NCBI GenBank assembly: GCA_010093485.1 | Contig: MU001507.1 | Coordinates: 508,844 to 572,843 of the forward strand | Direction: 5' to 3' | DNA length: 64,000 nt | From: Karstenula rhodostoma CBS 690.94 | Lineage: Eukaryota; Ascomycota; Dothideomycetes; Pleosporales; Didymosphaeriaceae | Shown here: one piece after another, positions 32,504-43,617 of the stretch | Layout of the letters: every line of letters begins with the position of its first letter | How positions within the stretch are numbered: position 1 is the stretch's first letter | Program-made: the position numbers and the translations under genes | Notes under the pieces: generated by a model | Databases searched by the model: none | Told to the model about the DNA's origin: nothing | The model's input: the letters and a program-made list of their open reading frames with translations, nothing else

Positions 32504-34027
32504 ATGGATACCACGCACAGCCACAAGTCTGCCGTCGAGCGCGTCCGCTCCCGCGTCGCCCACTTTTACACTACTAAAACCGCATTCCGCGTTTATCACG
32601 GGAGCACAAACTCTACGCGCCATGCAAGCTTCGACCGTGCTTCAATCGTGGACGTAAGCAATCTTAACAATGTTCTCTCCATCGATCCGGCCACTAAAAT
32701 CGCCGTCGTCGAGCCCAATGTCCCCATGGATGCCCTTGTCCGCGAGACAATGAAGATGGGTCTGCTTCCGCCTGTTGTCATGGAGTTCCCTGGTATCACC
32801 GTCGGTGGGGGCTTCGTTGGTACCGCGGGGGAGAGCAGTAGTTTCAAGTATGGGTTCTTTGACCGGACGGTACTGAGCGCGGAAGTTGTCCTCGCAAACG
32901 GGGACGTGGTGCGGGCATCTTCGACGGAGAACCAAGAGCTGTTTGAGGGGCTTCGAGGGAGTTTTGGCACGCTGGGCGTGCTAACATGCGTCGAGGTGCA
33001 ACTCATCGACCTGAATTCACACGTTGAGGTCACGTACCACCCCACCAAGTCCATCCCGCATGCCATGTCCACACTGCAGCAAGCAACCGCTACCGCCTCC
33101 GCCGACTACATCGACGGCATCCTCTTTTCCCGCACGTCCGGTGCAATCATCACCGCCCGCCTCACCACATCACCCTCCCCCACTCTCCCCCTCCGCACCT
33201 TCTCACGCCCCTGGGACCTCTGGTTCTACTTGCACGCGCGCCGCCTTTCATCTCTCCCCGGCCCCACTACAGAAAGCGTCCCCATACAGGACTACCTCTT
33301 CCGCTACGACCGCGGCGCCTTCTGGATGGGCAGTTACGCCTTCGCGCACTTCCACGTCCCCTTCACCTGGCTCACCCGCCTGCTGTTGGACTACTTCATG
33401 CACACGCGCGTCATGTACCACGCACTGCACGCAAGCGGCCACACAGACCGCTACATCATCCACGACATTGCCTTCCCAGCGCCAAACGCCGCGCCCTTCG
33501 CCGAGTGGGTCGACAAAACCTTCGCCATCTACCCGCTGTGGCTGTGTCCCGTGCGCAAAGACGGGCGCTCTTCCATGGGGCATCCGCGCCCTTTCGCAGG
33601 CGACGTTCCGGGGAAGCAGTCCGGCGCCGTGTATGAGGGCGAGTACATCAATGTCGGCATCTGGGGCCCGTATCCCTCTTCCGAGGAAGAATACGTGCGC
33701 GCGAACCGCGAGATCGAGGCGAAAGCGCACGCTCTCGGTGGTCTGAAGTGGTTGTACTCGCGCGTGTTCTACACGGAGGAGGAGTGGTGGGACATATACG
33801 ATAAACAGCGGTATGAGGCGCTGCGGGAGAAGTTTGACGCGGGGAGTCTGCCGAGTGTGTGGGCGAAGGTTAGGGATAGGGGGTCGAAGCGGGATTTTGG
33901 GACCGGGTGGAAGGCGTGGATTAAGCGGATTGTGTGGAAGAGTGAGGTGCTGAGGGGGTGCTACGGGGTGTGGAAGGCGGTGAAAGGGGGGGATTATGTG
34001 TTGAGTAAGAAGGGGAAGACGGAGTAG
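32504..34027 (+). CDS. DHCR24-like FAD-linked oxidoreductase (copy 2)
   Basis: A single exon of 507 residues, paralogous along its whole length to the divergent gene on its left. Shared landmarks are FRVYHGSTNSTR, VEPNVPMDALVRETM, GITVGGGFVGTAGESSSF, SFGTLGVLTCVEVQLID, FRYDRGAFWMG, PLWLCPVRK and FYTEEEWWDIYDKQRYEALR. The left copy has one intron and this copy has none, at a position where the coding sequence is otherwise alignable. The family reduces or oxidises C=C bonds of sterol-like molecules using FAD and NAD(P)H; the substrate here is unknown. Its stop lies only 29 bp from the stop of the convergent SDR gene. Confidence 0.87.
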   Translation: MDTTHSHKSAVERVRSRVAHFYTTKTAFRVYHGSTNSTRHASFDRASIVDVSNLNNVLSIDPATKIAVVEPNVPMDALVRETMKMGLLPPVVMEFPGITVGGGFVGTAGESSSFKYGFFDRTVLSAEVVLANGDVVRASSTENQELFEGLRGSFGTLGVLTCVEVQLIDLNSHVEVTYHPTKSIPHAMSTLQQATATASADYIDGILFSRTSGAIITARLTTSPSPTLPLRTFSRPWDLWFYLHARRLSSLPGPTTESVPIQDYLFRYDRGAFWMGSYAFAHFHVPFTWLTRLLLDYFMHTRVMYHALHASGHTDRYIIHDIAFPAPNAAPFAEWVDKTFAIYPLWLCPVRKDGRSSMGHPRPFAGDVPGKQSGAVYEGEYINVGIWGPYPSSEEEYVRANREIEAKAHALGGLKWLYSRVFYTEEEWWDIYDKQRYEALREKFDAGSLPSVWAKVRDRGSKRDFGTGWKAWIKRIVWKSEVLRGCYGVWKAVKGGDYVLSKKGKTE

Positions 34028-34056
34028 AGCCGATGCGTAAAGAGAAGATGGTATCT

Positions 34057-35049
34057 CTACATGCTTTCCTTGCCTGTTATCCGGAGGAACTCTTTCCGCA
34101 CCTCTTCCCACACCCACGCGTCTTTGTTCTGCGCCCACAGGTCCCGGAGCACCTGGAGTACGGCCTCGCCGCCGCTCTCCCCCTTCTCATCAACAGTGTA
34201 CACCCCACTCCCGACACTCCCATCCGTCCCAACCGCCGCTGCCACACCCTTCTCCTCCCCCCCGGCACCAGCAGCAGCAAACCTCCCACTCGTGCACAAC
34301 CACAGATTCCTCTCCCCGCTCTCCCCCACCGGCACATACAGCCACTTCCCAAGCACCCTCTCAACCACCCACCCCACCCCCTTCGCCACAACCCCAAAGT
34401 CCCTCCCAATCCCCGACTTCACGAACCCAGGATACGTATGCACGAGCCCGACCTCAGGCGCCCTCCGCCCCGCCTCCTCCATCAACAGCGTCACCGCGCT
34501 CGCCGCCTGCCCACGCGCCTTGAGCGGATTCGTCACACCGCGCATCTGCAGCTCGACCGCGGTGAGCGGGCCCTCCTTGGTGCCCGTGAAGACAGACAGC
34601 ACGCGCCTGAGGCCCGGCGCTGCGCGGAGGAGGGGCAGCAGATTCAGGGTGAAGCGCGCGCGGGAGTGCAGCACGAGGGAGGCGGCGGCGTGCATGCCCT
34701 CGGCTGTCTCGTGGCCGACGGACATGGTGCCCTGGCTGAGGCAGAGGATGTTGATGTGGGGTTCTCTGGCGGCGATGTGGGCGCAGACGGCGTCGACGTT
34801 TTTGAGGAGGGAGACGTCGGCGGGGAGGAAGGTGTAGGTGCCGGCGGGGTTGGTGGTGTCGAGGTCGGCGAGGATGCGGGTTGCGGCGGTTTGGGAGCGT
34901 CCGATGAAGTAGATGGTGGGGTTTGCGCAGTGGCGGGCGAGTGCGAGGAGGGTGTATAGGCCGATGCCTGAGGTGCCGCCTGCGAAGACGGCGGTGAGGT
35001 GGGAGGGGAGGTTGGCGTTGGAGGTGTGGATCGTGGCGAGGTCGACCAT
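34057..35049 (-). CDS. Atypical short-chain dehydrogenase/reductase
   Basis: A single exon of 330 residues. A Rossmann nucleotide-binding motif sits near residue 24 (AVFAGGTSGIGLYTLLALA), with a second strand ending in FIGRSQTAATRI and an acidic DVSLL turn. The usual NNAG is replaced by CLSQG and no YxxxK catalytic pair is found. Where it should lie the sequence reads SVFTGTKEGPLTAVELQMRG then NPLKARGQAA. Fungal SDR subgroups with this spelling exist, often next to secondary-metabolism genes. It may use another proton donor or be non-catalytic. It converges with the FAD oxidoreductase gene, suggesting a three-gene metabolic group. Confidence 0.8.
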   Translation of the reverse strand: MVDLATIHTSNANLPSHLTAVFAGGTSGIGLYTLLALARHCANPTIYFIGRSQTAATRILADLDTTNPAGTYTFLPADVSLLKNVDAVCAHIAAREPHINILCLSQGTMSVGHETAEGMHAAASLVLHSRARFTLNLLPLLRAAPGLRRVLSVFTGTKEGPLTAVELQMRGVTNPLKARGQAASAVTLLMEEAGRRAPEVGLVHTYPGFVKSGIGRDFGVVAKGVGWVVERVLGKWLYVPVGESGERNLWLCTSGRFAAAGAGGEEKGVAAAVGTDGSVGSGVYTVDEKGESGGEAVLQVLRDLWAQNKDAWVWEEVRKEFLRITGKESM

Positions 35050-36480
35050 TGCGGGTGGCTGGGCTGGGGGGTTGTTATGTATCTGGTATGGGCGTCGTTT
35101 CTGTCGAGGCAGGAGTCCTACTGCGATTGCGGTTCTTTGGAGGAGGCATTGCGTGGTATATATGCGATGGCATGCTCAAATAGAAACATCTCGCGCGTTC
35201 AAACGAATCCTTCCGATGCGCAAATACATATCGTTTTAGTGTAGGCCTTGAACGAGCGGAGGATCTCTTGTCTACCGCATGGCTGCGGTGAAGCTGTTGC
35301 GATGCGTATCCAACCAATCACAGCGCGGGCGCTTCGCATAGCCGGTGTTGAGTTCGCCCGCCGCTAGCCCACGCTTCGGACCTGAACTCATGATGTCATC
35401 GTCGCGCTGTGCTGGGTCTGTTTGTTCATCAGAGGCATGGGAATGCTGTCTCTAGGTCGCGATGCTGGAGTTTGCATGTTGAAGTTGGAGTCAGCCACTG
35501 TCTGTCGTGCCTTTTGCAGCTGGGGATTAGCGTGTGCCGCTGTGCCGCTGCACCTTTGCTCCCATGTGCTCTCAGTTCTCAGCTCTCCGCATGCCGTCCC
35601 TAGCAACCCAACCATTTGGTTTGTATGTACCTGTACTACACCTGCCGTCCCTGTATCACGATATGCGCGGACCCTCCGAGCCGTCACTGGGAACGCCGTC
35701 CTTCATGACTACTTGTTCCACTGATGTAGGCCCAATAGCGCATATTCACCACTCCAGCGGTACCCACATAGTTTTATGGCTGCGCATCGGAGACCGCTCC
35801 ATTGACGGCCCAATATCTCCGAGAACTGACCTGCAAGGGCCTAACACAAGTAAACGACCAGCGGTCACAGAGAATGCAACTGGAAAAGTGGTAGCATTGC
35901 AGCGGTACTTCGCCTGTACACTCTCGCTGTGCACTCGTGCGCGCTGTGGTTTACAGTTTTGCGGATGGCCCGGTACTCCGCGGCCACAACACCTTGCTTC
36001 CAAATCCGGGGCCGGTGATGACACTAACGCGATTGGCCATGACGACATCCCAGGACGAGCGCTCATAGCCGCTACTGGCACCATGGCCGGAGCAATAAGG
36101 TTACTTGCACTCGCACCTGAACGATCTGGTTTAGCTCCTTCTGCGAACTCCATCTTCTCCGTCTCCGTTCCCCATGATTCGCTCATCGGTCGTACAGCAC
36201 CGATCAGGACGATTGCCATTTGCGCGGACAGTTTGGTACCTATATCATCAAGGTTAGGGTCGAAGATGCGTTCATGCTTACCCGGAAACTCAAATCAATG
36301 GCCGATCTGCGGCTGACCAGTGACGAATCCTGACAAAGTTCATTACCGAAGATGAACTCTATAATAAGAGTAATGCAGAGACTGCAGAAGTAATCGGACT
36401 TTTGTTGTAGCTGCTCATCTTCCGAAGGTCATCCCATTCCGTATCCATTGAGTAGGTTCAGGCCCAATTTTCCATTCACG
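35050..36480. other. Gene-free spacer
   Basis: About 1.4 kb without a supported gene. Several 60-260 codon open frames occur on both strands but overlap each other, lack recognisable motifs and have Cys/Pro/Arg-rich random composition. Confidence 0.4.
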
Positions 36481-37861
36481 ATGGCCGCTTTTACATCTTT
36501 GGGTGTTGTGCTGCTGGCAGGCTTCGTTGCAGCGAACACATGCTCCAACTTCAGCATCCCGGTCGAGATATCTTCGCGACAGGGGGTTTTCCCCAACATA
36601 CCCGCCGAGGCCAACCTTGAGGTAACTTCTTTTGCACAACAATTCAGCCAACAAGGGCGCAATTACTCCGCAAAAATCCTCCAAGGATATGCAACAGTAC
36701 AGGGGAAATACGAGATCTCTGCGAAATACTGCCAACCCGACAATGGCAAAGCGTCGACTATTCAGATATTGTCACATGGTATTGGCTTTGACAAAACGTG
36801 TGTTGTATCCTCAAATTAGTAGAGACGTCGAAACTGACAAGCACGCTAGCTACTGGGATCTCTCTTACAACAACTACAACTACAGCTATGTGAAGGTTGC
36901 GAACGCGGCGGGGTACAGCACTCTGGCTATCGACCGCTTGGGCATCGGCAATTCGTCGCATGGCGATCCGATAAATGAGATCCAAGCCCAACTTGAAGTT
37001 GAGGCCCTGAACGCTGTCACAACCCTGCTGCGGGCCAGAAAGATTCCACAAGTCAAGAACCACTACAGTAAGGTGATCCACGTTGGTCACTCATTTGGGT
37101 CGATCCAGTCTTACTGGTTGTCGGCGTTGTATCCGAACAACACCGATGGTTTAGTTTTGACTGGTTATTCCGGAAACGGCACTTTCCTCCCCTCTCAGAC
37201 TGTCCCGGCTTGGAATTTGCACAGTGCACGCCTGAATCAGCCTCTTCGCTTTGCAGACGCACCAAACAGCACGCTGCGGGCGAAGTTCAACGGCTGGTTG
37301 AAGAATATCAGCCTCGTCCAGGCTCTCCAGACTTTGCTCAAGGGTGTTGGTATTGTTGTCTCAACCGACGATATCTGGAATGATATCGCAACTACCGAGG
37401 TCGGCAACATCATCAACGGGTGGAATGTGACCAACGAGCAACAATTGAACTACCCCAGCGGTTACCTCACCCACAGCGATCTAACCGCCAACCAATTCGT
37501 CTTCCTCCGCTATGGCGCCTACGACATCGGCCTGGGCGTAGTCACCGAGCAGACCAAGCAACCCGTGACCATCGGCGAACTTCTCACCGCCGGGTCGGCT
37601 CCGTCGGAGACCTCTTTCAGTGGCCCTGTAATCATCTTCACCGGAGAATATGATGAGCCGTTCTGTGGGCTCGATTGCTACCCCACTGGTGGTGTTGCGC
37701 CTAACATCCCAGTCCAGGCTAAGAAGGCATTCCCCAATGCGCAAGCGTTTGAAGCATACATCCAGCCGAACACTGGGCACGGAATTAATGCGCATTATAA
37801 CTCCACCGCTGGAAATGAATATGTGCAAAAGTGGCTGGCTACAAATGGGTTGGGTGCTTAG
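36481..37861 (+). CDS. Secreted alpha/beta-hydrolase
   Basis: Exons 36481-36797 and 36850-37861 (52-bp intron, phase 2), 442 residues. A signal peptide is evident (MAAFTSLGVVLLAGFVAANT). The fold is recognised from ILSHGIGFDKTYWD (oxyanion strand region), STLAIDRLGIGNSSHGDP, the nucleophile elbow HVGHSFGSIQSY, GPVIIFTGEYDEPFCG and a C-terminal NTGHGINAHYN that supplies the catalytic His. There are many N-glycosylation sequons. The substrate cannot be told; esters or lipids are likely. A long open frame that reads through the intron is an artefact of its lacking stops in one frame. No partner genes are obvious. Confidence 0.85.
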
Positions 37862-39011
37862 GTGGTAATATAGGAAAACACTGCGAAGAATTCGCAATCT
37901 GACCTGCGCTGCAATAGTTAAACTTGATTCAGTCTGTATCAAACTCTGTCTTTCCAAGAACTTTACAAGGGAAGATGCACGTGCTTCTGTCAAGGCAGGT
38001 AGTAATGTTGTGATATTGCAACCTGCTGATTAAGACGGTGTGACTGGCACGAGTGCAGGGTATTCATCTATAGCAAACATCGCCACAAGACTCTGAATTC
38101 ACCCTTAATCAAATCCGCGACAGCACGGCATCGGAGCTCGCGAGCGGGCAGACAGGCCTGCATGAGAGCGCCTCTCGGAACGCGCGATGCTTGATTGCAG
38201 CTGTTCGACCTATGATCAGGCTCGAAGTGGACGCGTGCGACCAAGAAAAAAACCCTCCACGCAATTTGAAGGCGGATGGTCATCCATTACCAACGCGACT
38301 TTGTAGACCCAAGCAAGGCACACCCTGCATGGACGAAGGCGAGGCTGCAAGATGTACTGGGCGACGGCCGTTAAGACGGGTGAGTAATGGCTGACGCGCA
38401 CGGGAACGAGCCGGGGTAGTCGTCGCTAGCGAGACGCTACCCACAACCTTCGGCCGCACTTTGAGCTTTGCCTTACCAGGACGATTATCAAAGACCGCTT
38501 TTAGGATGGCATGCTTTTTGTTTTGCGGTATCCACTGCGCTCGAGATCGGGGAGGCTGTTGCACCGTGGGCTAGTGGGCCTGCGTACGAGATTCGCGGGG
38601 GCTGCGCGAGGCCTCGCCGTGGGCGTGGCCAATTGAAACACGCTCTGGAGAGGACTTGAGTAGTGAATGGGTTAGTCGTTGTGGTATATCACGTGGCGCA
38701 TGCAGCTACGACCATGGTATGGCGGTGGTGGGCATACAATCAATGCACAAGTTTGGGCGCGGCGATGGTACACGTACACGCACACGCACACGAGTAAGTA
38801 TGCCGGACTGGTGGGAACAGACCTCGATCGCAACAGAAGTGATTACCAAATATTACCAAATGCATGAAAAATAAGGCACCAGGGAAGCAAAGAGATGGTG
38901 GCTGGAATAGTATAAGTAGGTTCCTACACCCTCGACAGTATACTCACAGCACCCCGTCTCCAGCTTCTCCAACATCCCAAAGAGTGACTGACCATCAAGC
39001 AATCCTCCAAC
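37862..39011. other. Gene-free spacer
   Basis: About 1.15 kb with no supported gene. A short CA-rich simple-sequence tract (ACACGTACACGCACACGCA-like) lies near 38767-38795. Confidence 0.4.
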
Positions 39012-39895
39012 ATGAAGTTCGGATCGAGCATCTTTCTTGCAGCCCTCGGCTTTGTCAATGCCGTCCGCGGCGATGGTAATTCTCCTGCCCCTACGTCTCC
39101 AGTATCTTCCACTAACACCACCTAGCCGTCCCATGGGAGCGTCTCTCCAAGAACGACTCAGTCAGTCCTCTCGAAACCCCCCTCACAGCGCCCAGCCTAA
39201 CCTCTCCAGATGCTCCTCATCCTCGACTTACAAGTCGGCCTCTACCAGGTCGCCCGCGACTGGGATCCCACCCTCTACCGCGAGAACATCCTCGCGCACG
39301 CCGAGCTCGGCAAGCTCTTTGACCTCCCCGTCGTGATGACCACGTCCGCCGAGCAAGGTCCCAACGGCCCTCTGCCGAAGGAAATCCTAGAACTGTACCC
39401 CGACGCGCCACTCATCAAGCGCCAGGGCGAAGTGGAGTGCGTTCCCCCCTCCCTCTCAACGTGCATGTACTAGAATTTATCTAACCAACCCCATCCAGTG
39501 CATGGGACAACGCCGAATTCCGCGCCGCCATCAAAGCCACCGGAAAAAAGCAGATCATCGTCGCCGGCATCACCACCGACGTGTGCACCGCCTTCCTCGC
39601 CCTCTCCCTGCGCGCAGAGGGCTACTCCGTCTTCGCCAACATCGAAGCCTCGGGAACCTACTCCCACCTCGTCCGCGACACGGCAAACTCCCGCATGCAG
39701 CAGGCCGGCGTGCAGCTCGTCAGCATGTTCGCCATCGTGTGCGATCTGATGCGCGACTGGAGGAGCGTTCCGGGAGCGAAGGAGGTGCTGCCGTACTTGG
39801 ACAGGTATCTGCCCGTGTATGGATACATAGCTAGGGGCCATGCGGCGGCGATTGAGAATGGGACGGTTATCCCTGGGGAGGTGGGCTTGGTCTAG
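39012..39895 (+). CDS. Secreted isochorismatase-like hydrolase
   Basis: Four exons: 39012-39075, 39126-39160, 39210-39436 and 39499-39895 (phases 1, 0, 2), giving 240 residues. The first exon codes a signal peptide (MKFGSSIFLAALGFVNAVRG). The isochorismatase-fold triad is visible: Asp in MLLILDLQVGLYQ, Lys in APLIKRQGEVDAWDN, and Cys in AGITTDVCTAFLALS. The enzyme may hydrolyse isochorismate or a related vinyl ether or amide. Most close fungal relatives are cytosolic YcaC-like proteins. Secreted isochorismatases of plant pathogens lower host salicylate precursors, so the signal peptide is notable; any role in a host is inference. All introns are 49-62 bp with good GT..AG ends. Confidence 0.85.
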
Positions 39896-40201
39896 ACAGC
39901 TAGAGGGAATTGCATAGTGGGAGGGAAGGATGGAAATAGGTGAAATGCGGGAGTCGGGGCGACCGAGGACAAAATGTAGTTGCGCGTCGGGTCTTTAAAT
40001 ACGGCCGTCGCCGATGGTGTTCATTACTAGACTATAAGGGAACAATGAGATGATTTTCCAAGGAGCGTCCCCAGCACAATACCCCGAACCTCCACCGAAG
40101 AAAAGGAATAAGAATGAGACCGTCACTTCCCACACCTGCCGCTGGTAGCTATGTCTCCAATGTGGCATGCTTTTATCCATGACACTACTAGCATACGTAT
40201 T
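39896..40201. other. Short convergent spacer
   Basis: 306 bp between convergent genes. It holds only 3' flanks; no feature seen. Confidence 0.4.
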
Positions 40202-41065
40202 CTATGCCCCAGTGAAGTCAACTCTGGCCGCGTAGGTCGCGAGGGCATTTGACTGGACTTGCAGGGTATTGGCCAAATCGGAGATGGTGGTGATGCCGAC
40301 GTTCTTCAAGCCGCTGGCGAGGATCAGGAGAGGTTGGCTGCTGGCGTTGACGGAGCTGACGAGACCTTGGATTGCCGAGGTGATGATAGCCTTTTCAGCG
40401 TCAGAGAATGCGCCAGCCTCTGTGGGTACGTCAGTAATTGTTGTGCTGTCATGCTGGAGCCGGACAACATACGGGATTGGACAGCGGAAACGGTGGCCAT
40501 GATGGTCTGTCGGAGCCTGGCAATAGCGGTGATTTGTGCTTGGACACTGGATCCTGTTAGGGGAAGATCAGGATGCAAATGTTCAAGAGTTGCTTACGCA
40601 GCGACCAAGTTCGCTTGCTGAGTGGCGAGGTTCTGCTGGTTGATCGAAGTAGCGACCGAGCAGACCTTGCTCTCCAGGTCGTACGCCAGCTGCCAGAGGG
40701 TCGCAGAAGCACCACCTGCGGCCTTGATAAGATCAAATGTCGCGAGAATGTTGGGGTTCGCAGAGACGTTGCCGGTGATTTTAGCGTTGGCCACAGCTAT
40801 AGCATGTCAGAAGGTCTGGAGTATACATCGTTTTGGACAGCATACCAGCAGCGTCGGCGTGAATACCGAGGCTTTGTGCAGCTTTGTTCAGTGAATCGGC
40901 GATGGAGTTGTAGCCGTTGCCAGACAAGACATCTGGGATACCCTGGAGGGGTAGGACGGGGATAGCGGGAAGGTTCAAGATAGCAGGGCTAGACACAGGT
41001 ATCGTGGCTATCGTGGCTTGCGCGGCAGCAGCTGAAAAGAGGGTTGAGGCGATAATGTAGCGCAT
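40202..41065 (-). CDS. Secreted hydrophobic cell-wall/surface-binding protein
   Basis: Four exons: 41065-40846, 40796-40598, 40546-40473 and 40419-40202 (phases 1, 2, 1), giving 236 residues. A signal peptide is present (MRYIIASTLFSAAAAQA). The rest is Ala/Leu/Ser/Asn-rich and helical (NPNILATFDLIKAAGGASAT, LATQQANLVAAVQAQITAIA), with one cysteine and no catalytic motif. This resembles HsbA/cell-wall mannoprotein-like surface proteins; the assignment is by composition and layout only. The acceptor of exon 3 is GATCCAG, 8 bases past a nearer CAG. Only the farther one keeps the helical frame. A TATA box precedes the gene. Confidence 0.75.
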
Positions 41066-42820
41066 TGTGAGGACTTTGGCTGGCTTAGTGAAGAAGTAGT
41101 GTATCTGTGGATTTCGGTGGCTTGAAGACCCATGCTGACAGCACCATATATATAGCTTGCTTTCGCTCAATACGGTTCCTTTATCCCCATCCGTTGTAGG
41201 TACCCAGCAGCCAGTCTACCGGTAGTCAAGGATAACCGGCCCCTGGAATGGACCATTCGTGCGTCCATATGACTTTGGGTTGTGTAGTATAAGACATTGT
41301 TGGAATGTTTCGGTGGGCATGGTGGAATCATCTTATTCGTTTGCCTGCCGCGGAATGCGCAAGAAATGAGACAGTTACTGATGCCCTAGAATAGTGGCGA
41401 TGTTCTACCATCGTTGGTCACAGAACGTGGAGGGCAAGGATAGTACGAGCGGGCAGCAACCGTTCAAAGTGCCAGAAAGACGACATGTAGGTAGGCGAGA
41501 GTACGTACTACTGCTCTTGTCAATTTGATATAAATACAATATCGTGTTTACTGTTGCGCGTGTCATGGATGAGAAGACGTTGCTTTCCGTGAAGAAGAAA
41601 GAGGACCCGCGGTAGGACAGCCCTCGGCAGGTGCAATTGAACGTGCCGGCTCTTTTCCGGCATTTCGAGTGCACCTTCACAACAAACCTCACAAGAGAAA
41701 CATAGAAGCGCGCGCTTACGATTCATAACTAGCGGAAATTTCCCGTGATTTTGGTGATAGGCTACCATTTGGAACAAATGCAGCCTCCTCACGTCCGGCA
41801 TACCGACCCATCGTTCGTCCGGCCCGCACACGTGTACCGGCCGTCGGATTTGAACAAAATCAGGATGGTAAAGTTCTTTATTTTCTCAATGCATGTTTTA
41901 AATGTGACCTGGCCATCATGTGCTCCGCCAGCCCCGGGCTGCTCCGAACATGCTTCACAATACCTCTGATCTCATTCATTCCACGGACCTTACAGTTTCT
42001 CCGATTCGACGGAAGGGTACCGTCAGTCTGTAACCAATTAGTTGACTTGCATTGCACACTTGTGTTGCTCTAGCAACTCTATCAAGCATATTTCGGAGCA
42101 AACTCAGCCGATAGACAAGTCGGGATCCCGAAGCCGAGGAAGACTACCGGGTAGCACCCATGGGTGCCCGTGAAGGTCCAGCGAGGGGGAGGGAGTGTGG
42201 GGGTGATCGGTCAGCCAATACAACACCCACCAGACGTTGACCATGATATGCGGTACACTGTGTTGACGTGAGTGCGACAGAAAGAGAAGACGGGCTAAGC
42301 TGCCATCGCTCACCCTGATTCAATAGTGTTACATCTTATGTAAAGCTGACGTGAATCATCTGTGGGACAAGGCAGCTAAAGGAACAACACACACTCATAG
42401 TGTTACATCGTGACTGTCCTGGAAAAGGACTAAGAAACGTTGTACGTGATCCTTGATTCGAAAGACAATCTTTCTCTTGAATCTGCCTTACTTCTATGAT
42501 GTATTAGCTGGCTGACTAGGCGCCGAAAGTAGAGCATTGCCAAGAATGGTGACAACAAATGGGGTGGGCAGCCGACGTTGAAAGTCGCACCGTGAATCAC
42601 AACAAGCCAATGCGCTTTGTTGTCGCCAGCACATCTATTCATCATACAGCCAACGGCTCTATCGTAATGGTACCTTGTCACAACTTCACATGTAGTATCC
42701 CCTTCAAAGGCGAGGCTCTACAATCACGATCCGTCACTAACAAACGTCTCTCTGTCAAAAGACTTGCTGCCAATCGCCACCTTCTAACGACTCACAGAAC
42801 AAATATCCAAGCAAACGAAC
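41066..42820. other. Gene-free spacer
   Basis: About 1.75 kb between divergent genes with no supported gene. Open frames are short and random. Confidence 0.4.
41144..41152 (-). promoter_or_regulatory. TATA box of the surface-protein gene
   Basis: CCATATATATAG lies about 80 bp upstream of the ATG at 41065, in the right place for a strong TATA promoter of an abundant secreted protein. Confidence 0.5.
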
Positions 42821-43294
42821 ATGTCCTACCGCATCGACGAATCCATTATTTCCAATTTCCTCACCAACCACACCCGTGCCCTTCGGCTATCCGCGCTCCC
42901 GCCGGATTCGATCTCGCGGCAATGCCCCATCTGTCGCGAGTGTTACCATGCACAAGATCTTGCCTATATACATCCACTACTGCCTGCAGACACGCACGAG
43001 TACCCAGTTCAAGTTCGAGATCGCGGTCTATGCAGGCACATCTTGGGCAGGCGCTGTATAGAGAGGCACGTTCGCGCAGGCCAGCCATGGAGCCATACAT
43101 GTCCTATGTGTAGGGAGGAGTGGTTCCCGGCGCCGAACTCAGCGAGGACGGAGATCGTGGGGACGTTAGACAATATTATCGGCGCCCTAGGGCGGTTAGA
43201 GATGCGCGAGGAAGTTGCGAGGCAAGAAGTGGAAAATGTCGAGCAGGCATTGGAAAGCATCAGAGAACTGCTCTATTCTCATCGGTGGATATAG
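42821..43294 (+). CDS. Small RING-type protein (cluster member 1)
   Basis: A single exon of 157 residues. A RING-like domain spans about residues 35-103: CPIC at 35-38, then LCRHILGRRC, then CPMCREEWF. RING domains bind E2 enzymes and promote ubiquitin transfer. Here the fifth zinc ligand position (two residues after the His) is Gly instead of Cys, as in two other cluster members. The tail is a charged helix (EMREEVARQEVENVEQALES), probably coiled. No membrane segment or intron. It diverges in length but shares the CP-x-C-x3-W ending with four other genes in the next 10 kb. Confidence 0.8.
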   Translation: MSYRIDESIISNFLTNHTRALRLSALPPDSISRQCPICRECYHAQDLAYIHPLLPADTHEYPVQVRDRGLCRHILGRRCIERHVRAGQPWSHTCPMCREEWFPAPNSARTEIVGTLDNIIGALGRLEMREEVARQEVENVEQALESIRELLYSHRWI

Positions 43295-43617
43295 AGCTCA
43301 GTAATTAGTCTTGCTTTCCAACGTCTCTTCTAATGGTATTGGAATACTTTTAAGGGTATCTTTTTATTTTCCTAACTATGATCACCTTAATCACGAGTGA
43401 CCAAGCGATGGACTAGAAAGACGTGAAGGAATTCTATCTACCCACCACTGGAGGGGGAAAACCTGTGTTCCTTCCACCCACCATAGCATCTCGACCACCT
43501 TGACCAATAAACCTTTAAACCCTGGTTCACCCCCCAAGCCCCACCTCCTGCGGACAGCCCTCATGCGCCTCCTTGTTGTCTTTTTCAGCTCAAAGAGGCC
43601 CCCATTGTTGCACCCCC
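43295..43617. other. Convergent spacer
   Basis: 323 bp, C-rich in the second half. Only 3' flanks of two convergent RING genes; nothing else seen. Confidence 0.4.

Noticed and set aside
33248..34138. 296-codon minus-strand frame
   Set aside because: Antisense to the second DHCR24-like gene, which has strong motifs on the plus strand.
34033..34959. 308-codon plus-strand frame
   Set aside because: Antisense shadow of the SDR gene; Pro/His/Gly-rich low-complexity translation.
35388..36316. Several overlapping open frames of 99-260 codons on both strands
   Set aside because: No motifs, mutually overlapping, Cys/Pro/Arg-rich random composition, no splice pattern; treated as non-coding.
38370..38400. 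GACGGGTGAGTAATGGCTGACGCG-like stretch resembling a bacterial 16S rRNA helix
   Set aside because: The similarity is about 15 bases long, the flanks do not resemble rRNA and there is no other rRNA sequence nearby; chance match.
38767..38795. CA-rich tract considered as a telomere-like or regulatory repeat
   Set aside because: Too short and irregular; ordinary simple sequence.
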